Below are positions 26,151-38,463 of a DNA stretch of 64,000 bases, one piece after another. Positions within the stretch are counted from its first letter, which is position 1. Every line of letters begins with the position of its first letter. The stretch comes from Atopobiaceae bacterium (GTDB lineage Bacteria > Actinomycetota > Coriobacteriia > Coriobacteriales > Atopobiaceae), in NCBI GenBank assembly GCA_022483015.1, contig JAKVOB010000001.1, positions 248,001 to 312,000 on the forward strand. The letters run 5' to 3'. The position numbers were made by a program, and so were the translations under genes. The notes beneath the pieces are model-generated. The model did not search any database and had not been told where the DNA came from. It worked only from the letters and a program-made list of their open reading frames with translations.

Positions 26151-27277
26151 TCACTCGGCGTTCGCGGCAGGCCTCTGACCACCCACGACCCAGCGATGAT
26201 ATCCCACGATGAAGTCGTCGAGGTCGCCGTCCTTGAGCACGGCGTCGACGTTGCCCGTCTCGATGCCGGTGCGCGGGTCCTTGACGAGCTGGAAGGGATA
26301 GAGCACGTAGTTCCTGATCTGGTTGCCGAAGCTGATTTCGTGCTTGGGACCACGGAGCTCGTCAATCTCGGCCTCGCGCTTGGCCTTCTCCTGCTCGTAC
26401 AGGCGCGCCCGGAGGATCTTCATGGCCGAGGCCTTGTTCTGGATCTGGCTGCGCTCGTTCTGACAGGTGACCACCGTGTTGGTGGGGATGTGCGTGATGC
26501 GCACCGCGGAGTCCGTGGTGTTCACGCCCTGGCCACCGGGGCCGCTCGAGTGGTAGACGTCGACGCGCAGGTCGGAGGGGTCGATGTCGACCTCGACGTC
26601 GTCGGGCAGCACGGGCAGCACCTCCACGCCGGCAAAGGTGGTCTGACGCCGCTTCTTGGCATCGGTGGGGCTGATGCGCACGAGGCGGTGGACGCCCTGC
26701 TCGGCCCGGAGCATGCCGTAGGCGTTCTTGCCGCCCACGGTGAAGGTGGCGCGGTCGATGCCGATGACGTCAGCCACCGGGGCGTCGTTCACCTCGACCT
26801 TCCAGCCGCGACGTTCGCAGTAGCGCAGGTACATGTGGAAGAGCATGTCGCACCAGTCCTGGGCCTCCAAGCCGCCCTGGCCAGGTGTGATGGTGACGAT
26901 GGCGTCGCCGTGGTCCATGTCGTCGGTGAACCAGCTCGAGAGCTCGAGCTCGGAGAGGTCATGCGTGAGCGAGGCTGCCATCGCCTCGGCCTCGTCGAGA
27001 AGGGACTCGTCACCGGTCTCCTCGCCGAGCTCGAAGGCCGCCTCGGCGTCGTCGAACTTGGAGCGGGCGGCCTCGATGTCGGCCACGTCGCCCCGCGCCC
27101 GCGCGAGCCGCTCCATGGTGGCGCTTGCCGCGTCGGCATCGTCCCAGAAGCCCGGGGCGGCGCTTGTCGCCTCGAGCTCGGAGACGAGCGCACGCCTGTC
27201 ATCGACGTGCAGGTATCCCTCCACCTCGTCAAGGCGGGCAGCGAGGGTGTCAAGGTCCGCCTTGGTGATCTCTGCCA

Positions 27278-27278
<1 letters not shown>
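26151..27278 (-). CDS. prfB: peptide chain release factor 2
   Basis: 375 residues. The GGQ catalytic loop is SSGPGGQGVNTTDSAVR near residue 250, and the start is a GTG whose first base overlaps the last base of the secA stop (TAGTG). It releases proteins at UGA and UAA. The reading frame is continuous, without the programmed frameshift found in many prfB genes. The codon-reading tripeptide that is SPF in well-studied RF2 proteins reads SPT here (VRISPTDAKKRRQTTF). UGA is used as a stop in this window, for example by fabH and rnr, so the factor must still act on it. Confidence 0.94.
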
Positions 27279-30103
<2,825 letters not shown>

Positions 30104-30296
30104 ACGTGTACCTCTGTATTCTTCAGGCGCGCCTCAGGTGCGCCAAGCGGTTGCCCTTCCACTCTAGCAACCAGCCGCGATGCGCTTGCCCGTCCTTGGC
30201 CCCCATCACAATATGCGCAACCCAGGGAGACGAGAGGAACGGGCGGGCCGGGGCCGTGTCTCGCCACGTGCGGCAGCCGCCGCCCCAGCACCTCCC

Positions 30297-33200
30297 TCAG
30301 GACTGTGGGACGAGGCCTCCCAGCGCGAGGTCGACGGTATAGCCGCCGGCGTCCTCCGGCCTCTGGCCCTTGCTGAGCAGCTGCGCGACGAACGAGCGCA
30401 TCCGCGGGGAGGGAGGTCTCCCCACGTCGGTGATGACCCTCAGGGAGTGCTGCTCGTAGACCGTGCCCACCTCGCAGGCGCGTCCCGTGGCAGCGAGCGC
30501 CCTCATGTAGCTCATGGCCATGTCCTCGCGCCCCTCCGACCCGGGCCACGCCTCGTCGGCGAACCAGAGCGCCTCCGCATGGCGTCCGAGCCTCTCGGCT
30601 GCCTCGACGCCCAGCACCATCGCGTCGACGTAGCGCTTCCTCAGCTCGTTCCTCCTGCTCGTGAAGAAGCCCGACCCGACGCCTGGCGGCACGTAGAGGT
30701 CGCCACGGTAGAGCGACTGGACCTCGTGGCAGCGCTCCACGACCTCGACGTCCGACGGCCCCGACGAGGCGAGGGACCGGACGAGCTCCTCGAAGGCGTC
30801 GACGTCGCACGACACGCGCTCGGGGTTCAGGGACAGGCTGCCCTGGAGCGACTCGATGAAGCGGCACCCCTTGCCTCCCAGGGCCGTGCGCGCCGAGGCG
30901 GCAGCCGTGTACAGGCGGTCCTTCCCCACCATGAGGTCGATGCCGGGCCAGATGATCGAGATGATGCGATGGCGGGGCATGATGTGCCCCCGTTCCGTGG
31001 CGAGCAGCGCCACGAGCAGGCCCGCCGACCTCCTCTGCCACGATCCCGACAGGAGCGTCCTGGGCCCTGCCTGGACGACGTAGTCTCCCAGCAGCCGTAT
31101 CCGCGCCTCCTCGACCACCCTGGACGGGCCGTCTGACGGCACGCGCGGGACGGGACCGGGCTCCCTGGCAGCCCCCATGCTCACGTCCGGCTGTCCGACG
31201 GCCTCGGGGACACGCGTGCTTCGCGCCTGCTCGAGCGCCTTCGCCCAGGGGATCCCCAGCGTGGCCGCGACGCCCCTGGACACCTTGTCGTCCCCTCCCG
31301 CCACGAGGAGCAGGAGCGGCCGCAGCACGGCGGTGCAGGGCTGGCTGCCGAGGCGCGCCGAGACGCGCTCGGCCTCGGATTCCCGCCCGGCGCCGACCGC
31401 GCGGACGAGCCGTGCGAGAAGGTCGACCGCCCGGGCCGACCCGACCCTCTCGAAGGCAGGCGAGAGGTCCTGGGCGGCAGCCCACTCGCCGAGGTTCCCC
31501 TGCGAGAGGGCGTCGACCAGGCTCGCGACGGACCAGAGGTACCCGGCCCCCGCACGCAGGGCGCACCTCTGCGCACGCATCACATAGACATGTGCGTTGG
31601 CCCAGAGGCCCTCGCAGGCTGCGGCATACCCCTGGACCACGAGGATGCAGGCCTGGATGACCGTGTCCTTGCGACGTGATGCCCGCGAGAGCCCCCGCTG
31701 CGCCCCCTCGACGTCGAGGGCCCTGCCGGAGAGGAGCGAGCAGGCGTCCCTCACGAGGCCACGGTATGCCCTGAGGTCGCACAGGCCCCTCCGCTCGAGG
31801 AGCCGGGCACATCGCACGGAGGACGACAGGTCCAGGGGACTCGCCGCACGCCCCATGAGCGCGGAGGCAAGCTCGTAGTCGCAGCACAGGAGCATCGCCG
31901 TGAGGGTGGACCCATCACGTGACTCCCAGGAGCCCGCCAGCTCGGCATAGGCGTCAGCGGGGTTGCCGTCCATGAGCTCGCGCGCGACGCGCAGGTGGAG
32001 CGCGAGGCCCCTCACGATCCCGTCCTCGGACGCCCTCGCCCTCTCGAGCACGAGGTCGAGGGCAGGGCACCCCGCACCTCTCGCATCGGCCCTATGCCCG
32101 ATCCTCCGGACCGCCCCCATGAGCTCGGCCTGGAGCGCCATCGTCGCCTCACGGGACGACCCCTCGCGCACGATGGGACCGGAGGCCTGCGCGCCGTCCG
32201 CGTCCGTGCCCCCGAAGGCCGCGTGCACGCATGACCAGGAACGGGAGCAGTCCCGACGCTCGCTGACGAGCGCGTCACAGGCGACCTGCGCGACGGCAAG
32301 GCCGAGGTCACCTTCCGCCCCGTCTTGGGCACCCTTCCGGACGAGGGTCACGAAGCCGGCATCCACGAGCTCCATGGGCCACTCGGCCACGAGGCCCGGA
32401 AGCTCCTCGCTCGGGAGGCAGCTGCTCGCGATGCCCGCCCCTTGGCAGAAGCGCCCGTCCTGCATGAGGAGGTCGACCTCGGCCCGCAGCACCTTCGGAT
32501 GGTCGGTGGCGAACGGCCTCACGATCCGCCCCGTCTCCTCCGCGGGGAGCGTGACGCACGAGAAGGTCCCCCGCTCGACGTCGATGCCGAACAGCGGGGC
32601 ATCGCGCGCGATGCCGCACACGACGTCCGCCTCGACACGGAGCCCGAGTCCCGATACCTGCTCGAACGTCCCGCTCCCCAGCACCAGCATGGCGGCACGC
32701 AGCGAGCGCTCCTCCTCCATGAGGCCGGGACGGAGGGCGTCCTCGGTGAGCCGACGGAGCGCGGTGCGCCACGGCTCCCCCTCGAGCGGGGCCCCTGGCC
32801 CCAACGGCTCGTCGGAGTCACGCAACGCCGCGACGAGCGAGGCGATCCCATGCGAGGCCTGGAGCAGCCACCTGTGCGGCACGTCCACGAACCGTGGGCC
32901 CCAGGAGCGCAGCTCGTGCCTGCCCACCACGAGGTCCTCGGCATGCAGGGAGACGCATCCGGGGAGCTCCTCCACGAGGGTCTCCCCCTCGGGATGCATC
33001 GTCACCATGATGCTGACGCCGCACCTCTCGAGCCTCCTGAGGACGCTCGCCACCGTCTCGAGCGGCGGACCCTCGAGGAAGGGCATCTCCATGAGGCCGA
33101 GCGTGACCGCGGACCCCTGCGCGACGCCGTCCTCGCAACCAGGGACCAGGCCGGCCACGATCGTGGCCGCCTCATCGGCGGACAGCCCTCCGAGGTCGGC

Positions 33201-33440
33201 CCTGAGGGCAATCCCCCCATGGTCCGAACGGCTCGAGAGCTCCGCCTCGACGAGCCCGCGCCTTCCGACGCCCATCTCGCCCACGAGTGCCACGAGCTGG
33301 GACTCCTCGAGCGCGTCATGCAGGAGCGCCATGGCCGCCACCCTCGTGACGCGCACGCCGTCCGGGGTGCTCTCACCGCCCATGCGGAGGCTCCTCGACA
33401 CCCTACCGAGACGACCGGACACCTCGCGTGCTTCGACCAT
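30297..33440 (-). CDS. very large BTAD-type transcriptional regulator
   Basis: 1,047 residues from the ATG at 33440 (GGAAGGGAG upstream). The N-terminal third resembles an ATPase fold, but its P-loop reads ALVGEMGVGRRGLVEAE, with arginine where lysine and threonine are expected. A helical repeat region follows (about 400-750). From about residue 790 there is a winged helix (IRLLGDYVVQAGPRTLLSGS, LLVALLATERGHIMPRHRII) and then a bacterial transcriptional activation domain (CDVDAFEELVRSLASSG, YRGDLYVPPG). That is the SARP-type DNA-binding pair, placed at the C-terminus. The target genes are unknown. It is read toward secA and has an AT-rich upstream region. Confidence 0.82.
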   Translation of the reverse strand: MVEAREVSGRLGRVSRSLRMGGESTPDGVRVTRVAAMALLHDALEESQLVALVGEMGVGRRGLVEAELSSRSDHGGIALRADLGGLSADEAATIVAGLVPGCEDGVAQGSAVTLGLMEMPFLEGPPLETVASVLRRLERCGVSIMVTMHPEGETLVEELPGCVSLHAEDLVVGRHELRSWGPRFVDVPHRWLLQASHGIASLVAALRDSDEPLGPGAPLEGEPWRTALRRLTEDALRPGLMEEERSLRAAMLVLGSGTFEQVSGLGLRVEADVVCGIARDAPLFGIDVERGTFSCVTLPAEETGRIVRPFATDHPKVLRAEVDLLMQDGRFCQGAGIASSCLPSEELPGLVAEWPMELVDAGFVTLVRKGAQDGAEGDLGLAVAQVACDALVSERRDCSRSWSCVHAAFGGTDADGAQASGPIVREGSSREATMALQAELMGAVRRIGHRADARGAGCPALDLVLERARASEDGIVRGLALHLRVARELMDGNPADAYAELAGSWESRDGSTLTAMLLCCDYELASALMGRAASPLDLSSSVRCARLLERRGLCDLRAYRGLVRDACSLLSGRALDVEGAQRGLSRASRRKDTVIQACILVVQGYAAACEGLWANAHVYVMRAQRCALRAGAGYLWSVASLVDALSQGNLGEWAAAQDLSPAFERVGSARAVDLLARLVRAVGAGRESEAERVSARLGSQPCTAVLRPLLLLVAGGDDKVSRGVAATLGIPWAKALEQARSTRVPEAVGQPDVSMGAAREPGPVPRVPSDGPSRVVEEARIRLLGDYVVQAGPRTLLSGSWQRRSAGLLVALLATERGHIMPRHRIISIIWPGIDLMVGKDRLYTAAASARTALGGKGCRFIESLQGSLSLNPERVSCDVDAFEELVRSLASSGPSDVEVVERCHEVQSLYRGDLYVPPGVGSGFFTSRRNELRKRYVDAMVLGVEAAERLGRHAEALWFADEAWPGSEGREDMAMSYMRALAATGRACEVGTVYEQHSLRVITDVGRPPSPRMRSFVAQLLSKGQRPEDAGGYTVDLALGGLVPQS

Positions 33441-33902
33441 CCTGGCTCCCTTCCTGCGCTCAGGGACGACGCCACGCCGTCTCGCGCGGCGGAGCCGAAT
33501 CGTATCACGCACGGGGCCCTTGTTACTGGCTCTTTTCAAGTGCTCTTCAGTAACCTCGCCATGACCTCAAGCTATGTTATATTTAAATATTTATTCTCGA
33601 TGACATATCAGGCACGGGAGCGTCGAACTGCCTGGTCCGCATATGTACGTTAATAGCATCGGGCGGCAGTCGTCCCACCGGCTTCATCACCCGCCCACAA
33701 CGGTCGCCGCACGTGACGCCATTCGCAGGCCATGGCGTCCCGTTCGCCTTTGGCGAGAATCCCGCCCTGCTGATACCAGTCGGACAACGTGCTGCTCAGA
33801 TTGGACGTCAGGGAAACTTGCGAGGGATGCGCATCGGCAGGCGGCGGGCGGCAGGCAGCTGCGTCCCGGGAGGCCATCGAGGACCCCTGGCCGTGCCTTT
33901 GC
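33441..33902. other. intergenic region upstream of the BTAD regulator
   Basis: About 460 bases without a credible gene. Positions 33570-33610 are strikingly AT-rich (ATATTTAAATATTTATTC), in contrast to the GC-rich surroundings, and probably hold the promoter of the regulator. The rest, up to the tRNA, shows no convincing coding frame, hairpin or repeat. Confidence 0.5.
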
Positions 33903-33908
33903 TATACT
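33903..33908 (+). promoter_or_regulatory. -10 element of tRNA-Glu
   Basis: TATACT ends 9 bases before the tRNA 5' end, a normal distance for a stable RNA promoter. No good -35 match is visible at 17 bases. Confidence 0.5.
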
Positions 33909-33917
33909 CAGGCCCGC

Positions 33918-33992
33918 GTCCCCATCGTCTAGCGGTTAGGACATCGCCCTTTCAAGGCGACGACACGAGTTCGAATCTCGTTGGGGGCACCA
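33918..33992 (+). tRNA. tRNA-Glu (anticodon TTC)
   Basis: 75 bases including an encoded CCA end. The acceptor stem GTCCCCA pairs with TGGGGGC (one G-U pair). The anticodon stem-loop is TCGCC-CTTTCAA-GGCGA with TTC in the loop. The T-arm is CGAGTTCGAATCTCG. It converges on the PTS IIB gene, ending 22 bases from its stop codon. Confidence 0.96.
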
Positions 33993-34014
33993 TCTTGCGT
34001 CCATGGCCGCGGCC

Positions 34015-34332
34015 TCACGCCTCTGGCGAGGGACCCTTGCGGCCGTCAGGCCCTCCCATGACACCGAGTATGTGCGCGCGGGCCTCCGCGCGGCCCTCCC
34101 CCGTGAGGAGCGGGACGCCACAGACGTAGTCACAGCTCACGTCATCAGGACGCACGACCGTGGCCACCAGCAGGTCGGCATCGGCACACTCGGCAGGGGC
34201 CTTGTTGACGGGGCACTGGACCAGCTGGTAGTCGCCGGCATACCCCGCCTCGTCGAGCAGGTCGCTGATGCGAGCCGCGATGGCCGTCGAGCAGGCGATG
34301 CCCGTTCCGCACGCGACGACGATCTTCCTCAT
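34015..34332 (-). CDS. orphan PTS subunit IIB (galactitol-type)
   Basis: 105 residues. The N-terminal phosphocysteine loop is KIVVACGTGIACSTAIAARI, similar in layout to GatB-type IIB proteins, and QCPVNKAPAE matches the second strand of that family. No IIA or IIC gene is adjacent. It follows the second split transketolase after 74 bases in the same direction. It may work with membrane subunits elsewhere, or act as a sensor linked to the transketolase. The start has AAGGGGAG upstream. Confidence 0.82.
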   Translation of the reverse strand: MRKIVVACGTGIACSTAIAARISDLLDEAGYAGDYQLVQCPVNKAPAECADADLLVATVVRPDDVSCDYVCGVPLLTGEGRAEARAHILGVMGGPDGRKGPSPEA

Positions 34333-34406
34333 GAGCTCCCCTTTATGACCCGCCCCGCAAGGGACGACCCCGCCTGCAGGCGAAGCCGAGATGACAAGGG
34401 GCGAGC

Positions 34407-35420
34407 TTAGCCCTTGGATGCCACCCGGTCAAGCACCGAGCGGGCGATGGACTCCGCATCGAGCCCGGCACGGCGGCGCAGCGCAGGGGGATAGTCGGCC
34501 TCGGGATAGGCATCAGGGCAGCCCAGACGGAGCAGGGGCACAGGCGCCGACGGGGCGTCCGGACCCAGGCCGAAGGACGAGGCCCACTCCGCCATGGCAC
34601 CACCGAGACCACCGAGCACGCTGTGCTCCTCGACCGTCACGAGGAGCGACGAGGCCTTGGCGACCTCCCGCATCGTCTGAGCGTCGAGGGGCTTGATGCG
34701 TTGGGCCTCCACCACGCGAGCCGACACCCCCCGGTCGCGCAGGATGGCGGCTGCGGCAAGCACCTCTCGCGTGATGGTGCCACAGGTGACGAGGGTCACG
34801 TCCGCGGGCTCGCCGGCATCGGGGCCATCGAGCACGTAGGCATCCCCATGGGCAGGGAGCGGGCCCTCGGGATGTGCCAGGAACCCCGCCTCCCCGCAGG
34901 TGATTCTCACATAGGCCGGGCGGGGGGACGCGGCGAGCTCGGCCAGCGTCTGCGCAAGCTCGACGTTGTCGGCAGGGCAGAAGACGCTCACGCCGGGGAT
35001 CGTCCGCATGATGGCGATGTCCTCGAGGGCCATGTGCGTGGCACCGAGGTGCCCGCCACCGTAGCCGGCCGAGAGGCCCACGATGACCGCAGGCGCGCCC
35101 ATGAGGCCGAGGTGCACCCGTACCTGGTCGAGCGCCCGTCCGGTCACGAAGGGGGCGTAGCCGGGCACGAAGACATGGAAGCCCTCGTTGGCCAGCGCGG
35201 ATGCGACCTCGATCTGGTTCTGCTCGGCAATGCCCACCTGCACGAACTTGTCGGGTGACGTCTGGCGCAGATGGTCGAGCGAGAGGCGCCGACCGTAGTC
35301 GGACACCACCACGGTGAGCAGGTCATCCGTGGCCGCGAGGCCATCCATGACCTCACCGAAGGCCTGCTTCACGTCGAGGGCGGCGAGGTGTGCGCGTGCC
35401 TCGCTAGACGGCTGCTGCAT
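34407..35420 (-). CDS. second transketolase, C-terminal subunit
   Basis: 337 residues with the thiamine-activating segment KFVQVGIAEQNQIEVASALA and the C-terminal transketolase domain (VARVVEAQ-like VSARVVEAQRIKPLD). The ATG at 35420 is supported by GAGGAGGCG and overlaps the N-terminal subunit gene by 17 bases. It is clearly diverged from the pair at 13986-15792, so it is not a recent duplicate. Followed by a PTS IIB gene, it may serve a special sugar pathway rather than central metabolism. Confidence 0.9.
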   Translation of the reverse strand: MQQPSSEARAHLAALDVKQAFGEVMDGLAATDDLLTVVVSDYGRRLSLDHLRQTSPDKFVQVGIAEQNQIEVASALANEGFHVFVPGYAPFVTGRALDQVRVHLGLMGAPAVIVGLSAGYGGGHLGATHMALEDIAIMRTIPGVSVFCPADNVELAQTLAELAASPRPAYVRITCGEAGFLAHPEGPLPAHGDAYVLDGPDAGEPADVTLVTCGTITREVLAAAAILRDRGVSARVVEAQRIKPLDAQTMREVAKASSLLVTVEEHSVLGGLGGAMAEWASSFGLGPDAPSAPVPLLRLGCPDAYPEADYPPALRRRAGLDAESIARSVLDRVASKG

Positions 35421-36306
35421 CCCTGATCGCCTCCTCGGCATCGTCGAGCTCGGCACATGCCACGCGATACTGCTCGTCGGTCAGGGCATGGTCGTGCCAC
35501 TCGACGCGGTTCTCGACGAAGGACAGGCCGCGTCCCTTGACGGTATGGCAGATGACGGCGCGCGGCCGTGACGTGCGGGGAAGGAGCGCGTCCCGCACGG
35601 CCATGACGTCGTGGCCGTCCACGTCGGACGTCTCGAACCCGAAGGCCGAGAGGCGGTCCGCGAGCGTCCCCGTGTCGAGGATCTCGGCACAGGGCCCGTC
35701 AAGCTGCAGGCCGTTGGCATCCACGATGAGCGTGAGCCCATCGAGGGCGTTATGGCCGACGAAGGCGGCGGACTCCCAGATGGAGCCCTCGTTGCACTCG
35801 CCGTCGCCCACCATGCAGAAGACGCGACCGGGAAGGTGGCGGCGCCGGTTCGCGAGCGCCAGGCCGGCGGCATAGCCGAGCCCCATCCCGAGGCTGCCGC
35901 CCGAGGTCTCGATCCCCCGGTCGACGTCGCGGCGGGGATGCCTGAAGAGCACGGCATCGGGACCGGTGAGCCCGGCCGACAGGTCGTCCTCGGAGAGGAG
36001 TCCCACCTGGGAGAGGGCGATGTAGAGGGCGAGGGCCGCGTGGGCCTTCGAGAGGACGAAGCGGTCGCGGTCGCGCCAGGCGGTGCCGTCCACGCCCGTG
36101 TGCATGACGCTCCCGTACAGGGCCGCGAGGACGTCAGCCGCCGAGAGGCTCCCTCCCACATGGAAGGGATGCGCCGGATCGGAGTGGGCGAACCCCACCA
36201 CTCCCCGCCTGATCCCGAGCGCACGCAGCTCGAGGTCACGCCTCACGGCTGCGTCGCCGCGGGATGCCGAGGCAGAGAGGTCGGGCATGGTAGGCGCGCT
36301 TGGCAT
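35404..36306 (-). CDS. second transketolase, N-terminal subunit
   Basis: 300 residues with the thiamine diphosphate motif MVGDGECNEGSIWESAAFVG and the conserved HVGGSLSAADVL and SKAHAALALYIAL segments. It is the partner of the overlapping downstream subunit. The ATG at 36306 has AAGGGG about 12 bases upstream; a second ATG at 36288 has no such site. The tRNA-Leu gene lies upstream in the same direction. Confidence 0.9.
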   Translation of the reverse strand: MPSAPTMPDLSASASRGDAAVRRDLELRALGIRRGVVGFAHSDPAHPFHVGGSLSAADVLAALYGSVMHTGVDGTAWRDRDRFVLSKAHAALALYIALSQVGLLSEDDLSAGLTGPDAVLFRHPRRDVDRGIETSGGSLGMGLGYAAGLALANRRRHLPGRVFCMVGDGECNEGSIWESAAFVGHNALDGLTLIVDANGLQLDGPCAEILDTGTLADRLSAFGFETSDVDGHDVMAVRDALLPRTSRPRAVICHTVKGRGLSFVENRVEWHDHALTDEQYRVACAELDDAEEAIRDAAAV

Positions 36307-36434
36307 GACGGCTCGATCCCCTTCGGGCGCCTCGGCCCGGCTCGCGGTTCATCAGACACTAGCCAGTATAGAGACTCACGCGCCCGCCGACGCAGAAGCC
36401 CAGAGCAACGCCATAGATGGCGATGCGAACGAGT

Positions 36435-36519
36435 TGGTAGGGGCGGTGGGACTCGAACCCACAAGCCTTGCGGCCAGGGTTTTTAAGACCCCTGCGTCTG
36501 CCAGTTCCGCCACGCCCCC
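36435..36519 (-). tRNA. tRNA-Leu (anticodon TAA)
   Basis: 85 bases with an encoded CCA. The acceptor stem GGGGGCG pairs with CGCCCCT (first pair G-U). The anticodon stem GGGGT / ACCCT encloses CTTAAAA with TAA. A long variable arm (GGCCGCAAGGC region) marks it as class II. The T-arm is GTGGGTTCGAGTCCCAC. Confidence 0.95.
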
Positions 36520-36553
36520 GTTGCGCGCCCCGACACCCGGCGCGCGGACATGC

Positions 36554-37564
36554 CTAGCCTAACGCAACGAGCTCCGGGGCCCACCCCACAGGTGACGCAT
36601 CCCCGTCAGCGGTCGCCGCGGCCACGAGCGCGAGCCCCACGAGAAGGTCCGACTCGCTCACGGTGAGGCCGTCCATGGACGTCGCGTCCATGAGCGCCTG
36701 GATCACGACGGACCCCCCGAGGATGACGGGCGCCCGTTTGGCCTCGAGGCCCACGAGGCAGGCACGCTCCTCGAGCGTGAGATGGGCGAGCTCGGACGTG
36801 AGGCGGTCGAGCGTGGGACGGCCCAGCTCATGGAGGTGCACGTAGGTGGAGTCGTAGGGGTCGAGCGCCGCATCGATGGCCACGAGCGAGGTCACCGTGC
36901 CCCCCACGCAGACGAGGGCCTCGGGCGCAGGCCCGGACGGGGCGGACGAGAGGTCGGCCGCGAGGGCCGAGCGGGCGAAGTCGCGGGCGGCCGCCACGTC
37001 GGAGGACGACGGCGGGTCGTCGTTCGAGAGGTAGAGCTCGCTCACGCGCCGGCATCCCACGTCGACCGAGCGGACCCACTCGAGCGCGAGGCTGCCGGGG
37101 CCGGACTCCGTGCGGGGACCCAGGGTGCCGATGGCGAGCTCGGTCGAGCCGCCGCCCGAGTCGGCAACGAGGATCCGCCGTCCGGGGAAGTCCTGGGCCA
37201 CGCCGAGGAACGTGAGCGACCCCTCGACGGCGCCCGGGATGACCTGGGGGTCGATCCCGAGGTCAGAGAGCGGGCCGAGAAGGGCCTGCGCGTTGGAGGC
37301 ATCCCTGGCCGCGCTCGTGAGTGTGCAGCAGGCCGAGGTGGCCCCTGCGGCACGGGCGCCGTCGAGGTAGCCGGACACGCATGAGAGGACACGCCCGCAG
37401 GCCGCGTCGCAGAGGCGACCGGTCCTGGCCACGTCCTCGCCGAGGTTGCAGATCGTGGACGTCTTGGTCCGGCGGAGGACCTTGCCGCAGGAGACGTCGG
37501 CGACCCCCAGCCGGGCCGTCACGGTGCCGATGTCGATCACGGCGACGCGCCGGGAGTCGGACAT
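36554..37564 (-). CDS. exopolyphosphatase / pppGpp phosphatase family protein
   Basis: 336 residues of the ASKHA-fold Ppx/GppA family. The N-terminal phosphate motif is VAVIDIGTVTARLGVADV and the second is ILVADSGGGSTELAIG. A third ATP/phosphate region is CVGGTVTSLVAIDAAL. It hydrolyses polyphosphate and/or pppGpp; the two activities cannot be separated by sequence. The length fits the short two-domain form. It lies 1 base after the DivIC-like gene, so the two are co-transcribed. Confidence 0.9.
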   Translation of the reverse strand: MSDSRRVAVIDIGTVTARLGVADVSCGKVLRRTKTSTICNLGEDVARTGRLCDAACGRVLSCVSGYLDGARAAGATSACCTLTSAARDASNAQALLGPLSDLGIDPQVIPGAVEGSLTFLGVAQDFPGRRILVADSGGGSTELAIGTLGPRTESGPGSLALEWVRSVDVGCRRVSELYLSNDDPPSSSDVAAARDFARSALAADLSSAPSGPAPEALVCVGGTVTSLVAIDAALDPYDSTYVHLHELGRPTLDRLTSELAHLTLEERACLVGLEAKRAPVILGGSVVIQALMDATSMDGLTVSESDLLVGLALVAAATADGDASPVGWAPELVALG

Positions 37565-37565
37565 C

Positions 37566-38408
37566 CTAGGAGACCCCCTGGTACTGGAAGAGCACGTCGA
37601 GCGCCGAGACGTACCACGGCAGGTCGCGTGAGGATGCGGTCGCGAGGTCGTCGCTGGTCACCGCCGCGGAGGTGTCCGTGCCGGTGTCCTCGGCGCCGTC
37701 CATCGTGACGGCCGTCTCGCCGCTCGAGACGTAGCCGCGCCGGCGCGCCTCGTCCTCGATGCCCTCGCGGGTCTCGAGCGACGACACGTCGTCGGACAGC
37801 TGCTCGTTGTTGGCATTCACGGTCACGAGCTGGGCATTGAGGTCCTGGTTGGTACGACGGGCGACGTAGTAGCTCCTGGCAGGCGAGTAGAGCATGGCCC
37901 CTGCGACGAGGAGCACGCCGACCACCATGAGGAAGCGCACGAGATGGGGCGAGACCGAGCGGGACTCCCCCCGCGCCGCCTTGGCCTTGGCCTTGGCTGT
38001 GGCCGTGACGGCGCGCGCCGAGCGGGCCCTGTCATGACGGGATGCGAGCGGCAGGGGCTCGGGGGTGTCCTCGGACGCCTCGGACGTATGGGTGCGCCGG
38101 CGGGAGGGACGGCCCTGTGCCCTGCGGGAGTCGGCCTGAGCCTGGCCGGTAGCCTCGCGGGACCCCGGGACGGTCCGCAGCGGCACCGTCGCCGTCCTCG
38201 TCACGGGGCGTGCCTGGACACGCGGCATCTCGGCGGTCGAGGCGGCGCCCATGGGGACACGTGCGGCCTGGGAGGCCTTGGCCTTCTCGTTGGTGAGGCT
38301 CGTGCGAGGGGTCGGACGGTTGGCACGATGGCGTTGGACGGACGTGGTCGAGTGCGACGCCTGCTGGGGCGTTCTTAGAGCTATGGCGTTGTTGCTGCTC
38401 GCACTCAT
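37566..38408 (-). CDS. septum formation initiator (DivIC/FtsB-like) protein
   Basis: 280 residues. The first 155 or so are a basic, low-complexity cytoplasmic region rich in Arg, Ala, Thr and Pro, including an AKAKAKAARG run. One membrane helix follows (LVRFLMVVGVLLVAGAMLY), then a coiled coil (NQDLNAQLVTVNANNEQLSD) and the typical REGIEDEARRRGYVSSGE end of DivIC/FtsB proteins. It probably acts in the FtsL-FtsB-FtsQ divisome subcomplex outside the membrane. The extended cytoplasmic tail is common in actinobacterial members. The ribosome site before its ATG is weak. Confidence 0.85.
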   Translation of the reverse strand: MSASSNNAIALRTPQQASHSTTSVQRHRANRPTPRTSLTNEKAKASQAARVPMGAASTAEMPRVQARPVTRTATVPLRTVPGSREATGQAQADSRRAQGRPSRRRTHTSEASEDTPEPLPLASRHDRARSARAVTATAKAKAKAARGESRSVSPHLVRFLMVVGVLLVAGAMLYSPARSYYVARRTNQDLNAQLVTVNANNEQLSDDVSSLETREGIEDEARRRGYVSSGETAVTMDGAEDTGTDTSAAVTSDDLATASSRDLPWYVSALDVLFQYQGVS

Positions 38409-38463
38409 ACCGGGGTTCGTTTCTCGTGTGTGTGGTTGAGGTGCCGCGTCCTGCGATTGGCTG

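Noticed and set aside
33918-34014. tRNA-Glu as an integration site of a mobile element
   Set aside because: No integrase, no repeat of the tRNA 3' end in the window, and the genes downstream have chromosomal composition.
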